Source: Lunularia cruciata (Eukaryota > Streptophyta > Marchantiopsida > Lunulariales > Lunulariaceae). From it: a DNA stretch of 64,000 nucleotides. How positions within the stretch are numbered: position 1 is the first letter of the stretch; every line of letters starts with the position of its first letter. The stretch is from the NCBI GenBank assembly GCA_948567375.1, contig OX419757.1, forward strand, positions 68,889,836-68,953,835, given 5' to 3'. Under the pieces are notes generated by a model that was given only the letters and a program-made list of their open reading frames with translations, did not search any database and had not been told where the DNA came from. Of the stretch, positions 49,607 through 60,479 are shown in pieces. A program made the translations under genes and the position numbers.

Positions 49607-50018
49607 TTTAACAATATGGAGTTTAGCAATTAATTTAGTTAGGGCTAACAAAATAGAGAAAAGACTAAATTAGCCTAGAATATTCTAGAAGTACATAGGA
49701 AGTTTCTTGGGAAGCTTCACAACTAGCTTAACTTGCACCCTAATTAGGTAGCTTCTAGAAGCTTCCAACTAGCTTAGCTTACATGCCAAATAATGGACTT
49801 CTAGGAGGAAGCTTCTTGAGGAGCTTCCTGGTTAACTTGGCTTGCATTCTAAGAAAGCGGTTCAAGGAAGCTTCTTGAGAAGCTTCTCAAGAGCCTTGTA
49901 TGCTCCCTAGAAATACCAAAGTTGAAGCTCATGCTAGGCATTTGGAGTTTTTTACACTCAAGTATCCCAATGTGATCATCCATTCTCTTATTTCTTTGTT
50001 TGGTCTTGATCTTTTACA
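49607..50018 (+). mobile_element. LTR family B, 5' LTR of plus-strand element B
   Basis: 412 bases, inverted relative to 46907-47319. It starts TTTAAC (TG lost by mutation) and ends TTTTACA. It is followed at 50020-50031 by TGGTATCAAAAG, close to the complement of the initiator Met tRNA 3' end, so this is a 5' LTR with primer-binding site. GAAGCTTC units recur (for example TTCTAGAAGCTTC at 49750-49762). It cuts the gag of chromovirus A. Confidence 0.8.
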
Positions 50019-51330
50019 TTGGTATCAAAAGAGGAATGGGATGAATGGAATTTATAGATTTCTGCCAAGTTATTGAGATTTTTTCTTCCAAGTACTACCC
50101 AAGCATCATTTCCCACAATTCATCACCTCATGCTTTGGGTAAAAATTTTGAAATCACCTTGTCAAAGGAATCCTTGGTACTTTCAGTTGTAACTTATGGA
50201 GAATGATGGACGTGTTGCATCTATGTGTTAATAAATTAGATAGATTGCAAGTGGTGTGATAGAGTAGTAACCATGGCGGCAATACCCAAGGTTATCATTG
50301 CTATGCAATAACAAATTGAGCACCTTACTCAATTGTTGGATGAACAAGACGACAAGAACACATAAAGAGAGTACACATTTGAGAAGGAGAATACCAAATC
50401 TGATTTCCAAAACCCAGGTATTTGAAGGCAAGAATCTCCCAGGTGCAATGGAGAATTTTGTATTTGATTGAAAATGTTATTTTGAAGCCACCAATCTTCA
50501 AGATGAAACATATTCTGTTGGCTTCCAGCCAATTGGATAGAGTAGCAAAGCTATGGAGGCAATTCTGAGTGGAGCAAGCTAAATGGCAAATTGTTGTACC
50601 AATCTTGACATGGGTAGAATTCAAGAGTGCAATAACTGATTGATTTTAAGCTATAAATGCTACACAAGCTACACAAGATAGGTTAATACAGTTGAAGCAA
50701 ATTGGCTATGTAAGAAGTTACATCACGAATTCTAGAACACCATCATGCAAATTCTAGATATATTGGAAGATGAAGCTCTCAATCAATTTGTGAGGGGCTT
50801 GAAGTCATGAACTAAATTAGAGGTATCTATGTGAGAGCCATGACACTTGGAGGAAGCCATGCGGTTGGCCAAATGCTTTTATTCCTTGGTTGCAACAACT
50901 TGGTCTTGACCTAAGTTGACCTTGGGTCGGAAACCGAAAGTACTCGGATGGGGTTACAAAGAGACAAATCAAAAGAAGGGCATCTTTGGAACAAGAAGCA
51001 AAGGTTGATACGAAGACAATGTAACAACTTCTCTATGTGTCAGGCCAGTCAAGAACATACACTTCAAGAAACGGGAGAGGTAGGGGAAGGGTAGCTTGAC
51101 AATGACAAGAAACCAACACCTAGAAGAAGTGGGAGTCAATTTTGAGATCGACTGAAGAATGATTGCACTTTGAGGTACTACAAAATTGTGATTGCGTAGG
51201 AGGAAATCAAACATGTCAAGTAGATACACTGTTCCTTTGAGTAGTCATCCTATAGTAATGCACATCAAGAAGCCAATTGAGAATGAAATTTTTTGAAGTA
51301 CAAAAGAGGTTAGAGTGTCACATCCAAGAG
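50019..51330 (+). pseudogene. Element B gag region, degenerate
   Basis: Starts with the primer-binding site, then a leader and a broken gag frame opening near 50271 (MAAIPKVIIAMQ by reading through stops). It aligns well by eye to the inverted copy at 54640-55498, over about 850 bases. Stops and frameshifts are frequent. No protease, RT or integrase follows, and no matching plus-strand 3' LTR was found. Confidence 0.65.
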
Positions 51331-51371
51331 AGGAGATAATCTTCTAGTGCCAAAGAACTAGTGAGCAAATC

Positions 51372-53266
51372 ATGGCAAAGAAGACTAAGAACGCACTTGC
51401 AATGAGGAGTTTTGCAATTTGGCGATTAGATGTCATAGCTAAGATTGAAGTCTTGAATAGACTTTGGATCACATTCCTAGCATGGAATTGGAATGTTAGT
51501 TTTCCAAGCATCATGGCAAAGATAATTGCCAATAATTGTGAGGAAGGCTTGGAAGTTATGGGGTAGAGAGGAAATCCAGCTCAATGGATTGAATCGGATT
51601 GGAAGCTAGTATTGGGAAAGGAAGCAAGAGAAGAATTTGGGGTCACCTTCTATAGGAAGTGTGATGTTGCAAAAGAAACTATAGAAATTCAAAATTTGTT
51701 CTTTGCTCCACGGACCAACAATGGCTACAAAGTGAAGTCTTATCAAGACACGATTAAGCAAAGCATTGTGGGGGCACTCATGGCCATATTCAAGCCCGAG
51801 CAAACAATGTATGTAAACATGTAACAAGCGGTCTTCTTCCACCAGATGTTTGCAAAAGAGAAGGTGAAATGGGCAAAGTGTTTCCATCAAAGAACAAGGT
51901 AGATGATCATAAATTAGAGGACCAATTCACCACCACACTACTACACACCATTTGCAGTGCACTTCTACTTTGGATTAAACCTGTTGACAACGGAGGAGAG
52001 GAAGTATATGGTTTCACATTTCCATCTCAATCTTTGATGAGAAGCAGATGAAGAGGAGCAACAATACATTTTACAATTGCAAGCAAACGACAAGTATTTC
52101 ATTAGAATGGGACAGAGAGAGATGGTAGAAGGAAGGATCTAAAGACAAAGAGGCGCAATAATCCTGAAGAAGTACCCTTGCCCCAGCCCCAATGAAAGAC
52201 CCAAAAACTCAATCTGTGAGGTAAGAAAGTGGTGAAGGATGAGACTTTAGAGACAGAGTCCAGAAGAGGAGAATCCAAAGAAGCTGAACTCACATTACTG
52301 AGTGAGAATTTGGGGAGTGAGAGTGAAGGTGAAGAGGAGGTCCAACAATCGGTTGAGGCAGAAGAAGATGATGCATTCCATGCGGCAATTGATCATATGG
52401 AAGGAGGAGATGGCCCTTGCTTAGGGTTGCCCATGGAGGAGATAAATGAAGAACCAAAGAAGGAAGACCGGAAGAGAGGAAGAGCCAAGAGATCAATAGC
52501 AGCTGAACCCGTAGGTCCAAGCTTAGTCTATAAGAAGAAGTAAGCTCGGAGGGAATGTCATTGAAAGTACAAAGATCAAGACTTTGGGGGAAGGCTTTGG
52601 CGGAAGAAGCATCAAAGGCAACAAAGTACAAAGATAGGGCCAAAGATGAAGAAGGCTTTGATGGGGTGAAGTACTTATTGCACATTGTGAGTCCATTGTT
52701 AGAGCTACTAAAGAATCAGAAGAAGGTGTTCCACCAAGATCATGTGGAGGTGAAGAATGAGTTGCAGATGGTGAAGTATCTTCATCTAGTAGATACTTCA
52801 CCATCTGCAAAGGAATTGAAGGAGATTGTAACTCAAAGAGAAGAAGAAGCTAAAAAAACTTTGAGTGGATGCAATCTTGAAGAAGAAGACTTTAGAGAAC
52901 TTGCAAGAGAGTTTTGAGAAGCATGGAAGAGAGATGCATAGTCAAGCCGGAGAGTTGAAAGAGCAAATAGCATTGTTGGCAAAGATGAAAGGTGAAGTCA
53001 TCAAAGTTTGTATTGAAAACATTCATGTGAAGGCGATGGCGGTTGTGATGGAGCAAGAGTTGGGGAGCATGAAGAAGAGTGCAAGAGGGAAGGATCAAGC
53101 ATGGCAGAGGGAGTTGGCAATCCAACACCAAGAGGAGGAAAGATTGAGAAGCTTGGTAAGAAGTGTTGAGGTGCAAAGTGCTCAGTATGAGGAGGAAAAT
53201 AAGATGCTTGCAGTTGAGTACAAAGACGAGTTGAAGATGTATAGAGAGGAGTTGAAAGCAGAATGA
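51372..53266 (+). pseudogene. Unidentified acidic coiled-coil protein, broken ORF series
   Basis: I do not recognise this protein. Successive plus-strand frames read as one decayed coding region. It begins at ATG 51372 (MAKKTKNALAMRSF). Frame 0 carries KLVLGKEAREEFGVTFYRKCDVAKETIEIQ (51600-51690, shown in parts), then YQDTIKQSIVGALMAIFKPEQTMYVN and a KCFHQRT motif. An acidic stretch follows (52229-52543, GSESEGEEEVQQ), and then a long coiled coil (52555-53266, many EE and K-rich heptads such as QHQEEERLRSLVRSVEVQ). Stops (51564, 51822) and frameshifts near 52200, 52550 and 52860 break it. The conserved residue pattern in spite of lesions suggests it once encoded protein. It lies between two inverted LTR B copies, so it may be element cargo or a repeat-borne gene family. 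Confidence 0.5.
52762..52810. repeat. Perfect 20-base inverted repeat, 9-base loop
   Basis: Left arm 52762-52781 starts TTGCAGATGG; right arm 52791-52810 is its exact complement; the loop TCATCTAGT lies between. It lies within the coiled-coil reading frame, and because of the symmetry both strands read LQMVKYL there. Confidence 0.9.
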
Positions 53267-54639
53267 TCTTGAGAGTATGCATTAGAGTCAGTAGGAGAAG
53301 TTGTTGGAAGACTACAAGCAATGCTTAGCACTGAATCTGAAGGAAAGTTGGAGGAAGAAAGATTGCATGAATTGAAGTTGCCAGTGCAGGAAACAAGAAA
53401 GAGGAGAGCAAAAGATGTAGACATGAACACAGATGATTTGTCTGAGGGAACAAGTAGATAAGAAGATAATTGAGGTAGTAGATAAGGTAAGTCTTAGATT
53501 AGACTTCAAAGTTAGAGAGACTTTGGAGTAGTGTGAAGGAAGATAAGAAGTCCAAAGTTGTAAACATTAGAGTTCAGGTGTCTTCAGATTAGTTATTTAA
53601 GACATTAGAGAAGAGTGGGTCAAGAGATAAAGAGTTAAGTAAGTTACACACCATTGCAATTGTAGTTTATAGTGAAGAGATAGTAGAAATAGCAAAGGAA
53701 TTATTAGAATTAGATAGACCCAAAGAAGGAGAAGTGATAGGAGGATCATTAGGTTTGGAAGCCAAAGAAGAAGTAGACATCAGATTGGAGTAGGAATAGA
53801 CTTGAGATTTGAAGAGGCCAATATGAAGAGGTGCATTGTCATTCAGATATGCAAGTTTGTAGAGTTATTGTAGAATGGTATTTTTTTAGTAACTGTCAAT
53901 TTCTCTACTATTTAAAGGAGGCATTTGCAATAAAATGTTGTTCAATATTCATAATTTCTGAAGATTGATAAAGCAAAGTGTTGAGTTCAGTGCTTGTTGC
54001 TTGAGCTTAATTCCAAGTTTCAATCTTGTGATTGTGTTTGTAAGTATGGAGAATTTCAAAGTGCAAGTTAGTGTGCTTATTGGATGTTAGATTTTGTAGC
54101 TTTGATCTTCATTTTGTGTGTTTGATCTTGAGTGAAGTGCAATCAAAGCAATGCCTTGACAGATTTGAGAGGAATTATAGTGTTGGTAGTATTTTGCATT
54201 TGTGAGTGCAGCATAGAGTTGATGTGAAGCAATTTTGATTGAGGAAGTTGTGCCTTCAATGGAGGGATGGAACACAATTGTGAGGCGAAGGTGCTTTGTA
54301 GTGAAGTAGCCATCTTTGGAAGGATCTGAATTACCACAATCAAGTTTGTTTGGAAAGATTTGAACAATTTGTAATTATGAGTGTGTAATTTGTGACAAGA
54401 ATTGTTGAGCACTTGTTACTCTCTTCTGGGTGTAGTTTCTACTTGAGATATTAAAGATGCAATCAAGAAGAAGTATTTTTTATTATTTATTTTGTATTTG
54501 ACCAATTCTGAATTGTATCTCTACTAGAATGAACTTTACTCACTTGACTACCGCAAACTTGATATTTGCCGGGTTGTCACCTTGACCTCCACAAAACCTA
54601 CCAATACACTATACACAAGTAGAGGATTTGGTACCGATG
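53267..54639. other. Downstream region of the coiled-coil relic
   Basis: Plus-strand sequence stays purine-rich with further E/K-type codons to about 53800, then becomes AT-rich and UTR-like (AATAAAATG near 53929). No LTR or coding domain is recognised. Confidence 0.35.
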
Positions 54640-55498
54640 GAGATTGTGTGTGCTCTTGACTTAATGGTCAAGACCAAGTTGTGGCAACCAATGAATCAAA
54701 GAGCTTAGCCAAATGCATGGTTTCTTCCAAGTGCTTGTGCTCCTTCTAGTATTTTTGGAATTTGCATTATGGTGTTTTAGAACTGAGTAATGTAGCTCGT
54801 CATAGAACCAATTGGCTTCAATCTTGCCAATCTATCTTGTATATCATTTACCATTTAGAATCTCCAAATCTTCCCATGTCAAGATTGGTGCAACAAACTG
54901 CCATTGAGCTTGCTCTACCTAGAATTGTCATCATAGTTTTTCTATTCCATCTAATTGGCTTGAATCCAAGAGAATCTATCTCCATTCATCTTGAAGATTT
55001 GAAGCTTCAAAATAACATTTACAATTAAGTACAAAATTCTACAATACACCTAGGGAAATTCTACCTTCAAATACCTTTGGCTTTGGAAATCATATTTTCT
55101 CTTCTCCTTCTTTAAATGTTACTCTCTAAACCTTCTCTTATCATTGATGATCTCTCTCTTCCAAAAATAGAGTTAGATGCATAATTTGTTGATGAATAAC
55201 AATGATAAATTTGGGCATCATTGCCATGACTACTACTCTATTAAACTATCTACTTGCAATGATCTAAATTAGCATTTAGATGCAACACATCCACCACTCC
55301 TCATAAGTTACAATCAAAAGTATCAATGGTTCCTTACATAAGGTGATCACATTCAAAAATTCCTATCCAATGCATGAAATGATGAATTATGTGAAATGAT
55401 GCTTTGGTAGTACATGGATATGGAAATCCCAATGGTTTGGGAGAAATGGATTTGTTGGTCCACAGATTCTATCCATCTCATTCTTGCTCTAATACTAA
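54640..55498 (-). pseudogene. Element C gag region, degenerate, inverted copy of element B
   Basis: On the minus strand the leader and gag sequence parallel 50019-50930 (shared GTTATTTTGAAGC, CACCAATCTTGACATGGG and ACAACTTGGTCTTGACC). A primer-binding-site-like sequence TTAGTATTAGAGC lies at 55485-55497, next to the LTR. It has stops and frameshifts and is truncated before pol. Confidence 0.65.
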
Positions 55499-55913
55499 TG
55501 TAAAAGACCAAGAAGAGAAATAAGAGAATGGAAGATAGGAATGAAAAGTCATATAGGAAATGTTCAAGTGAGGGAAACTTTGAATGCAGAGCTTGAGCTT
55601 GGCTCAAGTATTTATAGGTACTTGGTACAATACTCCCAAGGAGCTTCCAAGGAAGGTTCTTTCTAAGAGCTGCTTTACTTGGAATGCAAGCTAAGCTAGC
55701 AATCAGCTAGGCATACAAGCTACTCTACCCTTGGGAAGTTCCTAGAAGCTTCTCACCATGGAGTTTCATGTGTGCTTCTTGAATATTCTACTCATAAGAT
55801 TTCTCAATGTTTCTAGCTATTTTCAAGCTAGTTCTACTTCTTTTTGCTATATTTATCTTAGACTACTAATTCATAGCTTCTACTAACTCATTTGCTAACT
55901 CCATATTATTATG
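55499..55913 (-). mobile_element. LTR family B, 5' LTR of minus-strand element C
   Basis: Starts TGTAAAAGACC (plus-strand left end) and ends near CCATATTATTA. It has the same layout as 46907-47319: TATA-like TATTTATAGG at 55607-55616 and GAAnnTTC units (GAAGCTTC in CTAGAAGCTTCTC near 55745; GAAGGTTC near 55651). The HSE array is sparser and more mutated than in the solo LTR. Confidence 0.75.
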
Positions 55914-57801
55914 CATTGCCTCTTAGGGCAAGGAGGACCATTATGCACTCCGGTTATCCTTGGATACCTTCATCTCTTTGGCGGTTGAGATTTTTGGGCA
56001 CTTTTAATCATTACTTTGAGAGTCTCCCCTAGAAGAATATGGTTCTTATAAAAGAAAGCGGCATTTGCTATCTCTCCAACCATGCTCATATCCTAAAATA
56101 GATAATAAGTTTTAGTCACTTTAAATTACTCTCAACCCTTGGCCTTGGGTCTTTATAGATGAGCAATACCAATAGAAACACCTAGCATAGCTTGGTCTTT
56201 CATCTCCACTTTTAAATATACTATTGGAGGACCTCTATTGCATATTTTAAGAGTAAATTTTCTTCTTCTTAGCTTATTTGACACATATTATTAGGATGTC
56301 CTTTCCTCTCTTGTGCCTTTGATCTTCTATTGTGGTTCTTTTTATTTTTCTTTGCCGTAGAACCTCATGCTCTCTATCTCCTTTTGGACTTGTTTGTACC
56401 TTATGCTCCTTGTCCTTTGGGTTATATATATATATATATAACTTTTCTTCAAGAAGGTCTACTTGGAGCTGCATACAAATTTGTGGACTCTTTTCTATTG
56501 CATACACTTTATTATGATATGCTTCAAAGATATCATATTGCCATACAAAGATAGTAGTCTCTTTGAAGTTGCAAGTTGCAACAATATTTGCAAGAGTAAA
56601 AAATTTGCATGTTGCTCCAACATGCAAATTAAGAAATTTGCTCACCATGATTACCATCAATTTCAATTGCCATTTGCAATAAATAGGTTAGTATTCAAGC
56701 CAAGTAGTGATTATAATTTAATTTCACATTCATTTAATTTTGAAGATTGAATGCATGTATTTGTGTTGGTAATTTTGTTCACTATCTTACTTAATATTTG
56801 ACTTGATATTTTAGTCACTCAACCATGATAAAATTTTGATATATAAAATAGAGGGAATTATTAATATGGTAATCTGGTTGAAGAGAAAATAGTTAGAATG
56901 CAAGATTTCATCCATCCAAACAAGCAGACTTGGCAAGTAGACTTTGCACAAATATGTGTGTACTAGGGTACACACATATTTGTGTGTACCGTAGTACACA
57001 AAAATATGTGTAATTAATCACAAGAACCTTCTTGTTATAGATTGCAATTATAACCACTCTTCCTTTATAAGTGCCATGTTCTTATAGTGAATTATAACTA
57101 AACATAGAAAAATAATAGAAATTATAACTAATTTTATAATTTTAAATATAATATATATTTAATTTATTTCTAAAAAATTTAACTATCTTGAAAAGATGAT
57201 TATTTCCTATAATATTTAGTTGTCACCTACTATGATAAAGTTCCCATCCTTTGTGTTTTCCATGCGGTCATCCGCTGTTCCTATAATAAAGTACATACAA
57301 TAGATAGTTTGAGATGATGGATGGAGATAGGGCTGTAGATGGAATTACCAATGGGATAGGACCCCAAACTACCTTTGGGGATAATGGTTGAGGACAAGGA
57401 TAAAACATGTATATAATATGGGGTTTCAAGTTTAGCTATTATGAGACCTTGTAGGAATTTGTAGGAATTTTATGGGCAACCTAAAAAAAATTACAAGTAC
57501 TAAATTGGAGGGAAAAATAATTCCTATGTGCAAAGCCCTTGTAGCCATAAATATTTTATGGAAAGTTCTTTAAGTGTCCCAAAAATAGTGATGGAGAAGT
57601 TAAGACCCTAATCAAGTTAGGCTTTTTGAAATTTGAATTTGTATCACATAGCACGAGGGTGTCCAGTATTGACAAATTCACTTTGAGTTAGTTCTTGGAA
57701 GAGCAACATAACTTCCACCAAAATGCCACAAACTAGTAGTTGCACATTGCTATGTAATCAAATTGAAAAATTCATTTAGGTGATTTGGAGCAATGAATTA
57801 G
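55914..57801. other. Intergenic, AT-rich
   Basis: A minus-strand frame at 56274-56666 is partly low-complexity over a (TA)n run at about 56425-56441 and is not convincing. Hairpins occur at 56602-56630 (13-base arms AATTTGCATGTTG) and 56947-56984. Confidence 0.4.
56947..56984. repeat. Perfect 17-base inverted repeat, 4-base loop
   Basis: Left arm CACAAATATGTGTGTAC (56947-56963), loop TAGG, right arm its exact complement (56968-56984). A second, overlapping inverted pair (TGTGTAC..GTACACA) follows at about 56982-57000, giving a nested cruciform-prone segment. Confidence 0.85.
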
Positions 57802-58550
57802 TGTAATATTCCAAGGACAAGAGAAGAGAGAAAACACAAATTTCACACTCAATCATCCGATGCTCCACAGGAGCACCTTCATTTTATTATATAGACAAAG
57901 TGGATCTCCTCCAAGGAAGCTCCACCTTAGGATTAGGCACATAGATAGGTGACATGTCAGCAAGCTCTACCCTTGGATTACTTACTTGGATGGGTGACAT
58001 GTCGGTCCTAATACTATTTGGTTGGTCACACATGCTTAGATTGGAGGGAATATTCTAGGGAATCTTCCTATATGAATCTCAAAATCACATGGATGAGGTA
58101 CCATTAGAAAGCTTGTGACAAGACAAACCAGAGGGAGAAAAGGCTAGCCTTATCTTTCATTTGGGAGGGGGGGATCTACACATTTTTTAGGCCTAATTCA
58201 TCCATTTAGGCCTTCGAAATTGCCTTCAAAGATTTCAGGCATATTTCAATTCCTATTCTATTAGTAGAAATCCCCTTTGGGTGATACCTCTTTCTGATCT
58301 ATTTAGTCCATCATGTGTAACATCATTCTAAATGTTACCAAACTAATTCTCATCTTTAAATCATATGTCTAGCTATTGGTTCTAAGGTTTTCAAGTCTAT
58401 TTTGGTTTATGCCCTATTAGTAGAAGTACTCTTTGGTGAAACTTATATCTGGTCTATTTTTTCCATCATGTACAACATCATTCTAGACATTCTAGATGTT
58501 ACCAAACCAAATTTCACATTGAGATCATATGGCTAGCTCTTGGTATAACA
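57802..58550 (-). mobile_element. LTR family A copy with internal duplication
   Basis: Similar to 44944-45528 in the same orientation: TGTAATATTCC..GGACAAGAG at the left, GGAGCACCTTC, TGACATGTCAGCAAGCTC, and the TAATTCATCCATTTAGGCC block. The last 170 bases of the LTR are repeated in tandem (58215-58383 and 58384-58550). No primer site is next to it, so it may be a solo LTR or the orphaned 5' LTR of chromovirus A. Confidence 0.7.
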
Positions 58551-58719
58551 ATTAGAGAGTGATCTAATGATTGATGATTGGAATGATGCTTGGAGCATAG
58601 AAGAAGAGGATGAACACCCCATGGAATTGTTAATGAAATGGTGGAATTTTTTAAGGAATCCTAATAGTTGCAAGACATAGTTCAATGCACTTGTAGCACA
58701 AAAATATTTTTGAAATATT

Positions 58720-59760
58720 TTAGGTGATTGGACCCCACCACTTTCAAACACTTAACTAGAATGGATTCAATTTCTTTGCATACTTTAGTAAGAAAAAGGC
58801 AATCACATAGAACACATACTTTAGCAAATGGAATCAAAGATCACTCAATATTTAGAAATTCATTCAAAAGAGTCCAAACTCTTTTATGGATCCAAGTAGT
58901 CTCTGAACTTAATAGGTTTTGGCATCATGACAATGGAGCAAACATAGCAAGAGGTTTGAATATATTGGGATTAGTGCAAGCTCTATTATTAAATTTACAA
59001 AATGAGAAATGATTGTAATAATTTGTATCATAGGTAAGGAAGTGACATGTCTAGACATGAAAGAGAGAGCATATATCTCTTCTATTTTTGCACATGAAGG
59101 TTTCACGAGGTGTGTGGGTTTAGTTGATGGTACTTTATTCCACTAGTTTCAAAGATACACTATTGATGGTGAGATTTATTTTGGCAAGAAAGGATTCTAT
59201 TCCATCAATGTGCAAGTGGTGTGCAACAATTGGACAAGGATTATACATTTCACTAGAGGTAAATTTATCTTGAATTTGTGCTTTGGGTTTATTGGGCCAT
59301 TTTGTAGAAGATTACTTATTCATAATTGTTTCATCATTCATGTAAGGATGCTAGGATCTTGCCATGATATTTCTTGCCTCTAAGGATCACCTATTTGGCC
59401 TGAGTTGAACATAAGGAAGGAATGCCATTTGTTTGACAAGAAACAATTTTTGCTAAGAGATTTGGTTATAGTCAAATGTGGGATTGTGTCCCCTCTTTCA
59501 TGGAGGATAAGTTAGCCTTCAACAAATGTCTTGCTCAAGCTCTGGTGCTCAATGAGCATTGTATTGGAATATTGAAAGCAAGGTGGCATTCACTCAAAAA
59601 AATTAAGGGTTCAATTCAATGATCCTTTTAGAAATATTTTTGTATTAACATGGGTCGTTATTTATATTATTCTGCATAATTTCCTTGTCAATCAAGTTGA
59701 TAATTGGGTTGAAGAAAACTATTTTGATTTAGATTTTGTGGAAGAAATAGAATAGTATAC
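58720..59760 (+). pseudogene. PIF/Harbinger-type transposase relic 2
   Basis: Plus strand. Reads FAHEGFTRCVGLVDGTLFH near 59085-59140 (first catalytic Asp), GEIYFGKKGFYSINVQVVCNN near 59170-59230, NEHCIGILKARWHSLKK near 59550-59600 (catalytic Glu region), and a C-terminal VVIYIILHNFLVNQVDNWVEE near 59650-59720. It shares the VDGTLF and NEHxIGxLKARWHSL patterns with the relic at 30233-31310, so both derive from one family. Several stops and frameshifts. Terminal repeats not located. Confidence 0.75.
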
Positions 59761-60479
59761 CAACCAAGGTGCTTGTCAATATGATCCCAAAAATAGGGAA
59801 GAGACTAGGACTCTTGTAATGCAAAATTGTATTGCATATATGAGTGAAAGACAATGAGACTATAATTTTCACCATAATATACTTATCACGTTCAATGTTG
59901 ATGTGATTGATGTTGGTGTGTCTACTTTTGGTTTCAATTTTACTTATTTCTTGGATGCATTTTGTTCTAAGAAGGATAGGAGTATTTGTAGAAGGATAGC
60001 ATGATAGGAGTATTGTTTGTGATAGGAGTATTTGAAGAGGGATAGTAGGACAGTAGTATTGTTTGTGATAGATAGGAGTGTTTGAAGAATTGTTGTAATT
60101 TGAATAGCTTAGTTGAACTTAGTGATTTTGAGCATGACTTGTTCCAATATTCATATTTCTACCCACCACCATTCTTATAAATTTGAGCTAAACCAAATAT
60201 CATTTGAAGATGTTTTTATTTAGATCCTATGTTAAATTTCCACATTTCAAGAAGTGGTTTTTCATGAGAATTTTTGGGGAGAAGGATCAAAAGTGCATAG
60301 AGGTTTGGGGGTTGAGGAAGTTCATTGCAAAAGTTTTTCATTGCATCAAAAGTCCCATAAGATTATTGGAAAAGGTATACTATTGAGAAGATAATGGGTG
60401 AATGTGTTTGTAAGGATTACAAAAAGTTTTTAGAGTGATTAATCCATAGAGTAATAGAGTAATAGAAATAGTGAAAAGA
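59761..60479. other. Intergenic, no gene
   Basis: Contains a short repeated phrase (GATAGGAGTATT, three to four times at 59978-60075). No coding region. Confidence 0.35.

Noticed and set aside
56274..56666. 130-codon minus-strand frame
   Set aside because: Part of it is translation of a (TA)n microsatellite (YIYIY) and I could not match the rest to any domain.
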